64,000 nucleotides of DNA from Lachnospiraceae bacterium JLR.KK008 (GCA_037015955.1 CP143548.1:1140001-1204000); one strand, 5' to 3'. Counted from the first letter of the stretch, positions 9,283 through 19,739 are shown. Notes: generated from the sequence alone by a model not told the origin. Numbers and translations: made by a program.

Positions 9283-9320
9283 AATGTATATTATTCGTTA
9301 TAAATGTATTATTATGCAGA
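9283..9320 (+). promoter_or_regulatory. two candidate ARG boxes before argC
   Basis: Two related 18-base blocks, AATGTATATTATTCGTTA and AATGTATTATTATGCAGA, start 20 bases apart, as ARG boxes usually do. The second contains the core TGTATTATTATGCA, a full match to TGNATWWWWATNCA. It ends just before the argC -35. An arginine repressor bound here would block argC transcription. Confidence 0.5.
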
Positions 9321-9349
9321 TTGACAGGGGGAGATTATTAGTTTATATT
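9321..9349 (+). promoter_or_regulatory. promoter of argC
   Basis: TTGACA, 17 bases, TATATT (or TATTAT with a 19-base spacer), about 48 bases before the argC ATG. Confidence 0.65.
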
Positions 9350-9396
9350 ATAGAAAGCAGAGAAAACAGGAAAAATTTTACCGGAAAGGGACTATT

Positions 9397-10452
9397 ATGA
9401 TAAAAGCAGGGATCATCGGTGCGACCGGATACGCAGGCGCGGAACTGGTGCGCATTCTGGCGGCACATAGGGAAACAGAGATCGTCTGGTATGGCTCAAA
9501 GAGCTATATCGACCGGCAATATGCGGATATATACAGAAATTTCTTTCAGATTGTGGAAGAGAGCTGTCTGGATGACAGGCTGGAGGAACTGGCAGAGCAG
9601 GCGGATGTGATCTTTACTGCGACACCGCAGGGGTATCTCGCTTCTATTTTAAAGGATGAAATATTATCGAGGACAAAGATCATAGACTTGAGTGCGGATT
9701 ACAGGATCAAAGACGTTGCAGTCTATGAGAAGTGGTATGGCATTGAGCACAAGTCTCCGCAGTATCTGCCGGAAGCGGTCTATGGACTGTGCGAGATAAA
9801 CAGAGAGGATGTGAAGCAGGCCAGACTGGTGGCCAATCCGGGCTGCTATACGACCTGTTCCATTTTGACAGCATATCCGCTCGTAAAGGCGGGACTGATC
9901 GATCCGGATACGCTCATCATTGACGCCAAGAGCGGCGTCTCCGGTGCGGGCAGAGGAGCGAAGACGGCCAATCTGTACTGTGAGGTCAATGAAAACAGCA
10001 AAGCCTATGGGGTGGCGACTCATCGGCATACGCCGGAGATTGAGGAACAGCTTGGCTATGCGGCGGGCAGAGCGGTCACGGTGAGCTTTACGCCGCATCT
10101 CGTGCCGATGAACAGGGGGATTCTTGTGACGGCGTATGCCTCTCTTGTGAAAGCGGCGGACGGCAGTCTCCCTTCCGGTGAACAGGTGCGGGCAGCTTAT
10201 GAATCCTGTTATGGAAAGGAATCTTTTATCAGAGTGCTTCCGGAAAACGTATGTCCCGAGACGAGATGGGTGGAGGGGAGCAATTATGTGGACGTGAATG
10301 TGAAGATCGATGAGAGGACCGGCCGGGTGGTGATGATGGGAGCGCTCGACAATTTGGGGAAGGGCGCAGCCGGGCAGGCAGTCCAGAATATGAATCTTTT
10401 GTTCGGGCTCCCGGAGACGGAAGGGCTGATGATGGTGCCGGTTTTCCCATAA
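9397..10452 (+). CDS. argC: N-acetyl-gamma-glutamyl-phosphate reductase
   Basis: 351 residues. Reduces N-acetylglutamyl phosphate to the semialdehyde with NADPH, the third step of the acetylated arginine route. The nucleotide-binding GATGYAGAEL is at the N-terminus and the catalytic cysteine is in VANPGCYTT near residue 149; HRHTPEIEEQL near 210 is also typical. GGAAAGG precedes the ATG. It opens the plus-strand arg cluster but is separated from argJ by a flippase and an acetyltransferase gene. Confidence 0.97.
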   Translation: MIKAGIIGATGYAGAELVRILAAHRETEIVWYGSKSYIDRQYADIYRNFFQIVEESCLDDRLEELAEQADVIFTATPQGYLASILKDEILSRTKIIDLSADYRIKDVAVYEKWYGIEHKSPQYLPEAVYGLCEINREDVKQARLVANPGCYTTCSILTAYPLVKAGLIDPDTLIIDAKSGVSGAGRGAKTANLYCEVNENSKAYGVATHRHTPEIEEQLGYAAGRAVTVSFTPHLVPMNRGILVTAYASLVKAADGSLPSGEQVRAAYESCYGKESFIRVLPENVCPETRWVEGSNYVDVNVKIDERTGRVVMMGALDNLGKGAAGQAVQNMNLLFGLPETEGLMMVPVFP

Positions 10453-10503
10453 AGGTTCTGACACTCCAATCCATAAGGAATTTTTTACAGATAGGAATAT
10501 AGT

Positions 10504-12318
10504 ATGGCAACAAAAAAAAGAAAAGATGCGTTTATCATGCAGGCGGGAGTTCTGGCTGCGGCAGGTATCCTTTGCAGGATTATCGGCGTATTATACCGCA
10601 GTCCGCTGACAGGCATTATCGGGGATGAAGGCAACGGGTATTACAGCTCTGCCTATAATTTTTATGTGATCATCCTGCTTGTGTCTTCGTACAGTATCCC
10701 TTCCGCGATTTCCAAAGTGATCGCCGGGAAACTCGCCCTCAAGCAGTATAAAAATGCCAATAAAGTATTCCGGTGCGCGCTCCTGTATGTGATCACGGCA
10801 GGGGGCGCGGCCAGTCTGTTTACATTCTTTTGCGCGGGATTTCTCGTGCCGGAAAATTCTGCCGTCGTACTGCGTGTGTTTGCACCGACGATTTTTCTCT
10901 CAGGACTTCTCGGTGTGCTCCGGGGGTATTGTCAGGCATATGGCACGATGATGCCGACTTCCGTCTCACAGATCCTGGAACAGATTCTCAACGCGGCGGC
11001 CAGCATCGGCGCGGCGCTGTGGTTTATCTCAATGGCGGAAAAAGCCTCCGATACGACGAGAGCGGTGTACGGCGCAGCAGGCAGCGCTGTGGGTACGGGA
11101 ATGGGAGTGCTGGTGGCGCTGCTCTTTATGACCGGCGTATATTTTCTCAACCGTAAACCGATCCTCCGCATGGTCAGGAGAGACGCCGGGGGCAAAGAGG
11201 ATTCTTATGGGGAAGTGTTTAAAGTGATGATTGGCATGGTTACACCGATCATACTGAGCACTTTTATCTATAATTTCAGCACTTCGCTGAACCAGACCAT
11301 ATACATGAGAGTGATGGCCGGGACGAAGCAGATGGCCGAGGCGGAGATCGCTACAATGTATGGTATTTTCGCAGGTAAGGCAGTGGTAATCTCCAACATA
11401 CCGATCGCGCTTGCCTCCGCGATGTCATCGGCGGTCATACCGGCGATCTCTTCTTCCCATGCGGTTGGGGACAGACGGCAGGTAAAGACAAAGATCGCCG
11501 AGGCCGTGCGCACGACAATGCTGATTGCCATTCCCTCTTCGGTGGGGCTTGCCGTGCTGGCGAGACCGATCACAGAGCTTTTGTTTCCGCAGAAGGCATC
11601 CCTGGAGCAGGCGGCGCTTTTGCTTGCTTCGATCAGCATTACAGTAGTTTTTTACTGCCTGTCAACCATCACAAACGGTGTGCTGCAGGCTGTGGGAAAG
11701 GTCAATCTTCCGGTTATCAATGCGGCGGTGTCTCTCGTCATACAGACAACGGTGCTTGTCGCCCTGCTCATCTATACGGATGCTAATCTGTATGCCCTGT
11801 CTGTGGCGATGATTGTATATTCGCTGCTGATGTGTATTTTAAATCAGATGGCGGCCAGAAGAGCCTTGAAATATAAACAGGAATTTACCAAGACGTTTTT
11901 CAAGCCATTTCTGGCGGCCATATTGATGGGGCTTGTAGCATATGGCGTATATGAAGGAGTCTATCATCTGCTGCCGATCAATGTCGCGGCGCTGGCCGCG
12001 GCGCTTCCTGTAGCGGGTGTCGTCTACTTTGTGACGGTGATGGCGCTTGGCGGGGTGGAGGAAGCGGATCTGCGGCGTCTGCCGAAGGGACATCTGCTTG
12101 TGGCATTCGGCAGGAAATGTTATCTGCTCCGTGACCCGGAGTATACGAAAGCGGCGCCGGTGAAAAAGGCGGGAAAGAAGCAGACGGCGAAAGCCCGTAC
12201 GGGAAATACGCGCGCGGACAGAGAACGGACTGAAAAAAGAACAGCGGAAAAACGTACCGGCGCCAGAAAAAAGACGACGGGAAAGGCTTCCGGAAAGACC
12301 GGGAAGACGAGGAAATGA
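10504..12318 (+). CDS. MurJ/SpoVB-type polysaccharide flippase with basic tail
   Basis: 604 residues with about 14 membrane segments, of the MATE/MOP-superfamily polysaccharide-transport kind (SpoVB, MurJ, Wzx). The start (QAGVLAAAGILCRIIGVLYRSPLTGIIGDEGNGYYSSAYN, split here by family-typical Gly and Pro positions) matches SpoVB-like proteins, which translocate lipid-linked cell-wall or surface precursors across the membrane. The last ~60 residues form a highly basic Lys/Arg/Thr-rich tail, predicted cytoplasmic, which is unusual and could contact nucleic acid or anionic lipid. It lies 51 bases after argC and is followed one base later by the GNAT gene. Its presence in an arginine cluster is not explained. 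Confidence 0.85.
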   Translation: MATKKRKDAFIMQAGVLAAAGILCRIIGVLYRSPLTGIIGDEGNGYYSSAYNFYVIILLVSSYSIPSAISKVIAGKLALKQYKNANKVFRCALLYVITAGGAASLFTFFCAGFLVPENSAVVLRVFAPTIFLSGLLGVLRGYCQAYGTMMPTSVSQILEQILNAAASIGAALWFISMAEKASDTTRAVYGAAGSAVGTGMGVLVALLFMTGVYFLNRKPILRMVRRDAGGKEDSYGEVFKVMIGMVTPIILSTFIYNFSTSLNQTIYMRVMAGTKQMAEAEIATMYGIFAGKAVVISNIPIALASAMSSAVIPAISSSHAVGDRRQVKTKIAEAVRTTMLIAIPSSVGLAVLARPITELLFPQKASLEQAALLLASISITVVFYCLSTITNGVLQAVGKVNLPVINAAVSLVIQTTVLVALLIYTDANLYALSVAMIVYSLLMCILNQMAARRALKYKQEFTKTFFKPFLAAILMGLVAYGVYEGVYHLLPINVAALAAALPVAGVVYFVTVMALGGVEEADLRRLPKGHLLVAFGRKCYLLRDPEYTKAAPVKKAGKKQTAKARTGNTRADRERTEKRTAEKRTGARKKTTGKASGKTGKTRK

Positions 12319-12319
12319 C

Positions 12320-12763
12320 ATGGTACGGGAAATGAAGATAGAAGATTACGATCAGGTATATGCGCTTTGGATGACAGTAAAAGGATTTGCCATGCGCAGC
12401 GTGGACGACTCCCGGGAGGGGGTGGAGCGGTTTTTGCTGAGAAATCCTCATACAAGTGTGGTGGCGTGTGAGGATGGGGCTGTCGTAGGGGCAATTCTCT
12501 GCGGCCACGACGGGAGACGGGGCTGTCTGTATCATGTATGTGTGTCGTCGGCTTACCGCAGACGCGGCATTGGTACGGCGATGGTTGTCTTCGCCATGGA
12601 GGCTCTGAAGCGGGAAAAGATCAGTAAAGTCTCGCTCATTGCCTTCACGGCCAATGACGGAGGCAATGCCTTCTGGAAACGGATCGGATGGACGAAGCGC
12701 GAAGACCTGAATTATTATGACTTTGTGCTGAACAGAGAGAATATCGTGGCATTTAACCAGTAG
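12320..12763 (+). CDS. GNAT family N-acetyltransferase
   Basis: 147 residues, a single GNAT domain. The acetyl-CoA loop reads YRRRGIGTAM near residue 86, the N-terminal half MKIEDYDQVYALWM is typical, and FWKRIGW lies near the end as in RimI-like members. The acceptor is unknown. Its place between argC and argJ raises the possibility of glutamate N-acetylation, but the sequence lacks the amino-acid-kinase domain of classical ArgA and cannot be assigned on that basis. It starts one base after the flippase stop and precedes argJ by 39 bases. Confidence 0.85.
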   Translation: MVREMKIEDYDQVYALWMTVKGFAMRSVDDSREGVERFLLRNPHTSVVACEDGAVVGAILCGHDGRRGCLYHVCVSSAYRRRGIGTAMVVFAMEALKREKISKVSLIAFTANDGGNAFWKRIGWTKREDLNYYDFVLNRENIVAFNQ

Positions 12764-12802
12764 GGTTACGGCTGTAAAAGGTTATCAAGAGGGGAGAAGA
12801 AA

Positions 12803-14026
12803 ATGGAACGGATCAGAGGCGGTGTTACCGCGGCCAAGGGATTTCAGGCGGCCGGTGTGGCGGCTGGCGTCAAATATCAGAATCGGAAGGATATGGCAGT
12901 TATATACAGTGAGACGCCATGTACGGCAGCAGGGGTATTTACAAGCAATCTCGTAAAGGCGGCGCCGGTCGTCTGGGACCGGGAGATCATAACCGGGGGA
13001 CGGCAGGTACGGGCAGTCATTGTCAATGCGGGCATTGCCAACGCTTGTACGGGAAAGCAGGGCTATGATTACTGCCGGGAGACGGCGCAGACGGCTGCGC
13101 AGGCGCTGCATATCGAAGAGGACAGTGTGCTGGTGGCCTCCACCGGCGTGATTGGGATGCAGCTGCCGATGGACAGGATCACCGCGGGCATACGGCTTCT
13201 GGCGGAGCAGATGGCGGATACGACGGAGTCGGGGGATGATGCGGCCCATGCCATTATGACGACCGATACCGAGGCGAAGCAGGTGGCGGTGACGATTGAG
13301 CTGGGAGGCAAAACGGTGACGATCGGCGGGATGTGTAAAGGGTCCGGTATGATTCATCCAAATATGTGTACGATGCTTGGGTTTATCACGACGGATGCCT
13401 GCATCGACAAAGAGCTGCTACAGGAGGCGCTGCGCACGGACGTACAGGATACGTTTAACATGATTTCGGTTGATGGGGATACGTCTACCAACGATACGCT
13501 GCTCGTACTGGCGAACGGTCAGGCAGGAAATCCATGTATTTGTGAAAAGGGAGCGGATTATGCGCTCTTTTGTGAGGCGCTTCATGTGATCGATGAGACA
13601 CTGGCGAAGAAGATGGCGGGTGACGGCGAAGGCGCCACCGCTTTATTTGAGACGAAAGTCATCCATGCGGCGACGAAGGAAGATGCGAAGATACTCGCCA
13701 AATCAGTCATTTGCTCGAGCCTGACGAAGGCGGCTATTTTCGGGCACGATGCCAACTGGGGAAGGATTTTGTGTGCGCTCGGGTATTCCGGGGCAGCATT
13801 TGATCCGGAGAAGATCGCGCTTTATTTTACCGGCAAATCGGGAACCATTCTGATCTATGAAAACGGACAGGCTGCCGATTACAGTGAGGAGGAAGCGGCA
13901 GCGATTCTTTCGGAACCGGAAGTGACAGTTGTCGTGGATATGCGAATGGGAGAGGCCACGGCCTGTGCCTGGGGCTGTGATCTGACTTATGATTATGTGA
14001 AGATTAATGCCGATTACCGCTCCTGA
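12803..14026 (+). CDS. argJ: glutamate N-acetyltransferase / amino-acid acetyltransferase
   Basis: 407 residues. ArgJ moves the acetyl group from N-acetylornithine to glutamate, and bifunctional forms also use acetyl-CoA. The self-cleavage and nucleophile region is visible as KGSGMIHPNMCTMLGF near residue 185, with Thr as the new N-terminus of the beta chain. SVDGDTSTNDT near 220 and the GHDANWGRI segment near 315 are typical. GAGGGGAGAAGAAA-like sequence precedes the ATG. Whether it is mono- or bifunctional cannot be read from sequence; no argA gene was recognised. Confidence 0.95.
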   Translation: MERIRGGVTAAKGFQAAGVAAGVKYQNRKDMAVIYSETPCTAAGVFTSNLVKAAPVVWDREIITGGRQVRAVIVNAGIANACTGKQGYDYCRETAQTAAQALHIEEDSVLVASTGVIGMQLPMDRITAGIRLLAEQMADTTESGDDAAHAIMTTDTEAKQVAVTIELGGKTVTIGGMCKGSGMIHPNMCTMLGFITTDACIDKELLQEALRTDVQDTFNMISVDGDTSTNDTLLVLANGQAGNPCICEKGADYALFCEALHVIDETLAKKMAGDGEGATALFETKVIHAATKEDAKILAKSVICSSLTKAAIFGHDANWGRILCALGYSGAAFDPEKIALYFTGKSGTILIYENGQAADYSEEEAAAILSEPEVTVVVDMRMGEATACAWGCDLTYDYVKINADYRS

Positions 14027-14127
14027 CCGGTGACAGGAGGATGGAGAGCGCATTGAATGAGAATATGTGAAGACCGGAACGGGTGAAGCCGCGTGAATAG
14101 AGAAAAGAGACGGGGAGGAACGCAGAC

Positions 14128-15021
14128 ATGCAGGAAGAGGAAATGAAACAAGTGCTGCAAAAGGCAGAGGTATTAATCGAAGCGCTGCCTTATATACAGA
14201 AATTCAACCGCAAGATCATTGTGGTAAAATATGGCGGGAGCGCCATGAGCAATACGGAACTGCAAAAAAATGTGATCAAGGATGTAACACTCCTGAAGCT
14301 GGTTGGTTTTAAACCGATCATCGTACACGGCGGCGGCAAGGAGATCAGCCGCTGGGTCGGAAAGGTCGGCAAAGAGGCCGAGTTTGTCAATGGGCTGCGT
14401 GTTACCGATGATGAGACAATGGAAATTGCGGAAATGGTATTGTCGAGGGTGAACAAGAATCTGGTGACAATGGTGCAGGAGCTCGGCGTAAAGGCGGTTG
14501 GCGTCAGCGGCAAGGACGGCGGCCTGCTCACAGTCAGAAAGCGCTATGCGGACGGACAGGACATCGGCTATGTAGGGGAAGTGACAGCTGTCAATCCCAA
14601 GATTCTGTTTGATCTGCTGGAAAAGGACTTCCTGCCAATTGTGGCGCCGGTCGGTTTGGATGACAACTTTCAGACATATAATATCAACGCTGATGATGCA
14701 GCCTGTGCCGTGGCCAAAGCGGTGAAGGCAGAGAAACTGGCATTCCTCACGGACATCGAAGGGCTGTACAGAGACATCAACGATAAATCTTCGTTCATCT
14801 CCAGACTGACGGCCTCCCATGCGCAGGGGCTGCTGGACGAGGGCTTTATCGGCGGCGGGATGCTGCCCAAGCTGGGTAACTGTATCTCTGCGATCAGGAA
14901 CGGAGTTGGCAGAGTGCATATTCTCGACGGGCGCATCGCACATTGTCTGCTGCTGGAAATCTTTACCAATCAGGGAATCGGCACAGCAATCATTTCGGAT
15001 GAGGAGGGCGAACCAATATGA
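14128..15021 (+). CDS. argB: acetylglutamate kinase
   Basis: 297 residues. Phosphorylates N-acetylglutamate. Amino-acid-kinase motifs are present: VVKYGGSAM near residue 30, [10 protein letters not shown] near 67 and LPIVAPVG followed by NINADDAA near 190. It has the N-terminal helix ([11 protein letters not shown]) found in arginine-sensitive hexameric enzymes, so feedback inhibition is possible. GGGAGGAA precedes the ATG. Its stop overlaps the argD start (ATGA), implying translational coupling. Confidence 0.96.
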   Translation: MQEEEMKQVLQKAEVLIEALPYIQKFNRKIIVVKYGGSAMSNTELQKNVIKDVTLLKLVGFKPIIVHGGGKEISRWVGKVGKEAEFVNGLRVTDDETMEIAEMVLSRVNKNLVTMVQELGVKAVGVSGKDGGLLTVRKRYADGQDIGYVGEVTAVNPKILFDLLEKDFLPIVAPVGLDDNFQTYNINADDAACAVAKAVKAEKLAFLTDIEGLYRDINDKSSFISRLTASHAQGLLDEGFIGGGMLPKLGNCISAIRNGVGRVHILDGRIAHCLLLEIFTNQGIGTAIISDEEGEPI

Positions 15022-16211
15022 TGAAATCGTATATCGCGGAGGCGGAGTCTGCGCTGCTTCACACGTACAACCGCTATCAGGTCGTACTGGACAGAGGCGA
15101 GGGTGTCTGGCTGTATGACACGGAAGGAAAGAAATATCTGGATTTCGTGGCCGGGATCGCCGTGTTCGCGCTTGGCTATCATTATAAAGACTATGACGAC
15201 GCACTGAAGGCGCAGATCGACCGGATTCTGCATACATCCAACTATTATTACAATGTGCCGGCCATTGAGGCTGCGAAAAAGCTGAAAACAATCTCTGGTA
15301 TGGATCGCGTCTTTTTCACGAACAGCGGCGCGGAGGCAGTGGAGGGAGCGATCAAGGCCGCCAGAAAATATGCGTATCGCAAAGACGGCAGGACCGATCA
15401 TGAGATCATTGCCATGAACCATTCCTTTCACGGGCGGACGATGGGAGCGCTCTCTGTGACAGGTAATCCGAAGTACCGGGAAGCTTTTGCGCCAATGATC
15501 GGCAATATCCACTTTGCGGACATGAATGACATCGAGAGTGTGAAAGCGCAGATCAATGACAGAACCTGTGCGATTCTGTTGGAGACGGTGCAGGGGGAGG
15601 GCGGTATTTATCCGGCACAGGAGGCGTTTTTGAGAGAACTGCGCAGTCTGTGCGATGAGAGAGATATTTTGCTTATTTTTGACGAGATTCAGTGTGGTAT
15701 GGGACGGACCGGGTACTACTTTGCATGGCAGAAATTCGGGATCAGGCCGGACATTATGACGACGGCAAAAGGATTGGGCGGCGGAGTGCCGGTGGGCGCC
15801 TTTTTGCTGACGGAAAAGGCCGGCGCCGGTTCTCTGGAGGCCGGGGATCATGGGACGACTTACGGAGGCAACCCCTTTGCGGCGGCGGCAGTCTGCAAGA
15901 TGATCGACCTCATGGAAGAAAACCGGATCACAGAGCATGTGCGGCAGATAACCCCTTATCTGGAAAAGAAGCTGGATGAGCTGGCCGGGAACTATGATTT
16001 TATTGAGACACGTAGGGGCAGCGGTCTGATGCAGGGGCTTGTGTGCAGAGGCGCCGTCGGGGATATAATCACCAGAGCGATGGAAAAGGGACTGATTCTG
16101 ATCAATGCGGGAACATCAATTCTTCGTTTCGTTCCCCCGCTCATCATCACGGAGGAGCATGTGGATGAGATGGTGAGAATATTGGATGAGTGTCTGGCAG
16201 AAACAGTATAG
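15018..16211 (+). CDS. argD: acetylornithine aminotransferase
   Basis: 397 residues, class III PLP aminotransferase. Converts N-acetylglutamate semialdehyde to N-acetylornithine. Landmarks are [15 protein letters not shown] near residue 98, [13 protein letters not shown] near 135, [14 protein letters not shown] near 220 and the PLP lysine in [11 protein letters not shown] near 252. It overlaps argB by 4 bases. argF is not present after it; instead a solute-binding protein follows. Confidence 0.95.
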   Translation: MMKSYIAEAESALLHTYNRYQVVLDRGEGVWLYDTEGKKYLDFVAGIAVFALGYHYKDYDDALKAQIDRILHTSNYYYNVPAIEAAKKLKTISGMDRVFFTNSGAEAVEGAIKAARKYAYRKDGRTDHEIIAMNHSFHGRTMGALSVTGNPKYREAFAPMIGNIHFADMNDIESVKAQINDRTCAILLETVQGEGGIYPAQEAFLRELRSLCDERDILLIFDEIQCGMGRTGYYFAWQKFGIRPDIMTTAKGLGGGVPVGAFLLTEKAGAGSLEAGDHGTTYGGNPFAAAAVCKMIDLMEENRITEHVRQITPYLEKKLDELAGNYDFIETRRGSGLMQGLVCRGAVGDIITRAMEKGLILINAGTSILRFVPPLIITEEHVDEMVRILDECLAETV

Positions 16212-16232
16212 AAACGGATAGAGGAGAGATAC

Positions 16233-17510
16233 ATGCACGGAAAAAAGAAACTGCTTTCATTGCTTCTTGTCGTCGTTCTTCTGGCGGGGGCCGCGGTTGC
16301 AGCCAGGGTGATCCCCGCTTCGATGGAGGAAGAATCTGCGGCCACGACCTTTGCTTCCGGAGATACGCTGTATTTCTGGTATGCAGATGATGCGCTGACC
16401 GATTTTCTGACAAATGTGTCAGCTTCATATTACAATGAAAAAGGAGTCCATGTCATTCCTGTGCTGCATACAGGTCTGGAATATCTGGAAGAGATCAATG
16501 ATGCGTCCGTACACCCCGGGGATGAGACGCCGCAGATGCCTGATCTGTATATTATCAGCAATGACAGTCTGGAAAAGGCGTATCTGGCGGGGCTGGCGAC
16601 ACAGACACGGGACGAGGGACGGATCTGCAATACCGATACGTTTCCGCAGACGGCGTTGGATGCGGTCACATATGGGGGAAAATATGTAGCCTATCCGTTC
16701 TACTATGAGACAAGCGCCCTTCTCTATAATAAGACATACATGCAGGAGTCGGAAAAAGAGGTGCCGGTGACGATCGATGACATTCTCGCTTTTGCGGATG
16801 AGTACGATGCGCCGGAACAGGTGGAGGCGGTATTCAAGTGGAATGTGTCCGATATATTTTATAATTATTATTTTATTGGTAATTATATGGTGGCTGGCGG
16901 TGAGGCGGGAGACGACCCGTCGCAGATCGATATTGATAATGCGAGGACGAGAGAATGTCTGCAGGTCTATCAGAATCTGAATCAGTTCTTTTCCATTGAT
17001 ACGGAGGAAGTTACGTATGATACGGTGCTTCAGGACTTCATAGAAGGGAAAATCGTAATGACAGTGGCGACGTCCGATGCGGTCGCCCGTCTGGAGGAGG
17101 CCAGGGCGGAGGGGGCGTTTGCTTACGAGTATGGCATTGCCAAAATGCCGGATTTGCGGACAGATCTCAAAGGCAGAAGTCTGTCTGTGACAAATGCCGT
17201 CGTCGTCAACGGTTTTTCGGAGAAGGCGGAGGCAGCCAATGAATTTGCGGCTTATCTGACAAAAGAAAAGGCGGACGAATTATATGAAAATACCGGAAAG
17301 ATCGCTTCCCGGTATGGCATTTCCTATGAAAACAAAAGTATAAACGCTTTTATGGACGAATACGAGAGCTCGATCTCCATGCCGAAGATGCTCGGTACGA
17401 GCAATCTGTGGGTTCAGCTGGAGATCTGTTTCTCCCGCATCTGGAATGGTGAGGAAGTGGAACCACTGCTCTCGGCATTGGCGGAGCAGATACGGAGGCA
17501 GATGGGATAG
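16233..17510 (+). CDS. extracellular solute-binding protein (family 1)
   Basis: 425 residues with an N-terminal signal sequence (HGKKKLLSLLLVVVLLAGA) and no lipobox cysteine, so it may stay membrane-tethered or be released. The mature part resembles maltose-type ABC binding proteins: YFWYADDALTDFL at the start, then GGKYVAYPFYYETSALLYNK near residue 150 and GKIVMTVATSDAVARL near 275. No permease or ATPase gene is adjacent. It follows argD by 21 bases with GAGGAGAG as ribosome site, so it is probably read with the arg operon. Ligand unknown. Confidence 0.8.
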   Translation: MHGKKKLLSLLLVVVLLAGAAVAARVIPASMEEESAATTFASGDTLYFWYADDALTDFLTNVSASYYNEKGVHVIPVLHTGLEYLEEINDASVHPGDETPQMPDLYIISNDSLEKAYLAGLATQTRDEGRICNTDTFPQTALDAVTYGGKYVAYPFYYETSALLYNKTYMQESEKEVPVTIDDILAFADEYDAPEQVEAVFKWNVSDIFYNYYFIGNYMVAGGEAGDDPSQIDIDNARTRECLQVYQNLNQFFSIDTEEVTYDTVLQDFIEGKIVMTVATSDAVARLEEARAEGAFAYEYGIAKMPDLRTDLKGRSLSVTNAVVVNGFSEKAEAANEFAAYLTKEKADELYENTGKIASRYGISYENKSINAFMDEYESSISMPKMLGTSNLWVQLEICFSRIWNGEEVEPLLSALAEQIRRQMG

Positions 17511-17521
17511 CTCCATGTCTG

Positions 17522-19547
17522 TCAGATACGGAACTGGCTGAGCAGGTCGTTCAACGTCCGTGCCTGGTCAGACAGCTCTTTGGAGACGGTAGCACTTTCT
17601 ATTGCAGCGGCAGAATTTGATTGAACAACATTGGAGATTTCCTTAATGCCGTTTTCCACGAGGATGATCATTTCAGACTGCTGGTTGCTGGCTGTTGAGA
17701 TCTCATCCATCAATGTTTTGATCGTCTGGATACAGTCGTTGATGACTTTCATTGCGGAGACGGCGAGATTGGTGGATTCTGTTCCTGCCTTTACATCTTC
17801 AATGGAATGGCTGACAAGATCGGTCGTGTTTTGGGCCGCTTCCGTTGATTTGGCAGCCAGCTCACGCACCGATTCTGCAACGACGGAAAACCCTTTTCCC
17901 AATTCACCGACACGTGCCGCTTCAATGGAGGCGTTCAGCGCCAGAATATTGGTGCGGTAGGCAATATCTTCGATCGTCTTGGTAACAGTAACGATCTGCG
18001 CGGAAGACTGGTCAATATTTTGGGTAGCTGTTATCAGTTGGTCCATTTTTTCACCGGCTTCGATTGTGTAGCCGGTGGCCTTATCCACCAGTTCGGTGGC
18101 GTCGCCGCAGCGTGCGGTGTTTGTTCTGATCTGTGAGGTGATCGCTGTGATATTGGATACAAGCCCTTCGAGAGAGGCAGCCTGCTCCGTCGTCCCTTTT
18201 TAAGAGAGACTGAGCACCGGTAGCCACCTGATCCGCACTTGTGTCAACCTGATTTGCCACCTGAGAAATATCGCGGATCATGTTCATCAGATTGACGTGG
18301 ATGGATTTTAAGCTCTCGGACAGGGCCTTGAAATCTCCAATATAATAGGACTCATTTTTAGTAACGTCTACGGTCAGGTTTCCGGCGGCAATTTCGCCCA
18401 GGATTCGTCCGACGTCGTCGATGGTCTTACGCAGCCGGGCGCAGACGCGATGGGTTGTCTGCGAGATCATCCCGATCTCATCTGTTCTGTCATAAAAGAT
18501 CTCCAAGTCCCGGTCAACGGTAAGATTCAGGTCTCCCAGCCGGCCTATGGCATATTCCACGGTCATGAGTTCTTTCCCCTCGCGATGCAGGATCATGAGA
18601 GTGATCACAATGATGGCGGCCGCGACAATGGCGCAGAGGGCACCGACGAGAAGGCGTACTTTCAGAACAGTGCCATAGACTTCTGAGGAGTCGTTGCGCA
18701 CCATAAAGACCCAGCCCCGGTCACTCAGATATTTGTAGACGACCAGCTGCTTCACGCCATTTTCATCCCGGTAGGAGTAAGTATTTGCATCCGTGTTTCC
18801 GTCTGCCTGGATTCGTTCAATGATTTCGAGGTATCCGGCATCGGCAGTCTCGGTATTCAGCAGTGATTCGTCGTAATGATACAGATATACGCCGGTATCC
18901 ACATCGAGGAAGACATATTCACTCCTGGGTAATCCTTCGATACTTAAGTTCAGCAATGCGTCTGTCAGGTGACTGGCGTAGACACCGGCTCCTACATAGC
19001 CGATACATGTCTGTCCGTCAAAAATCGGAAAATACATGGAGAGAATCATGCTGCCGGTGCCGGGTGATTTCATGATTCCCAGATTTGTCAGCTCTTCTTT
19101 TGCCAGAATCGTATCCTGAAACATTTCCAGAGATTCTCCCGTTCTTGTTGTAATCCCGATTGCTTCCGGAGAGGTATGTGTCAGGACATGGGTATCAGGC
19201 GTAGCAATATATAACCCTTCAAATACATTTTTGACAGAGGCGAATTCCTCGGTGTATTGCTGGGCCTCAGCCAATAGCGCGGGATCGTCTGGATGTAACA
19301 GTAGCTCGTGCACCTCGTCGCCCAGAGCAAAAGCGGTTACATATTCTTCTACGGAAGCAACATACGCATTGATAATAGCGGCTCTCGATTCTACAGCATC
19401 GGTCATCTGGTTGGTAATATCGCTTTTGACTACGGAAGCGGCGTTGGTGGATACTGTGATCCAGAGCAGCAGCATTCCCGCCAGGGTGATTGTTGTGGTG
19501 ATGATACCGATACGTGTAGCCAGTTTTTTGTTTGCAAGAAATTTCAT
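17522..19547 (-). pseudogene. methyl-accepting chemotaxis protein, frameshifted
   Basis: Two minus-strand frames together make one receptor of about 670 residues. The first gives an N-terminal membrane segment, a dCache-like extracellular sensor domain, a second membrane segment near residue 285 and HAMP; the second gives the signalling domain with its hairpin tip ([19 protein letters not shown]). The frames join at a five-base A-run on the coding strand (T-run 18197-18201): removing one A restores a continuous product reading SLLKGTTEQAAS. This is either a recent inactivation, a phase-variable state or a sequencing error. GGAGG precedes the start. Confidence 0.85.
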
Positions 19548-19663
19548 GACAGTCCTCCGAAAAACAGTTAATCTAGGGGATAAATCGTTTTATCAGCGGG
19601 ATGAAACCGCCTGTCAGCCTAACTAATTTATTTTAACATATATTTTATACTATGTCGATAGAG

Positions 19664-19675
19664 TTATCGCGATAA
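19664..19675. promoter_or_regulatory. 12-bp palindrome upstream of the DMT gene
   Basis: TTATCGCGATAA is a perfect palindrome in the divergent region between the chemoreceptor and the DMT gene. It could be an operator; no other support. Confidence 0.25.
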
Positions 19676-19739
19676 TGCAACAGATGAATGAAAAGAAGAT
19701 TGGTTGTCCATAATATATGGAAAAAGGGGATCAGGCTAT

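Noticed and set aside
18190-18205. Programmed frameshift in the chemoreceptor gene
   Set aside because: A +1 shift would be needed at TTA AAA AGG; the site lacks a stop-codon or pseudoknot arrangement, and chemoreceptors are not known to use one. Indel or error is simpler.
19548-19640. SigD (FliA-type) promoter of the frameshifted chemoreceptor
   Set aside because: A GCTGATAA resembling the -10 is present on the minus strand but no TAAA lies at the right distance.
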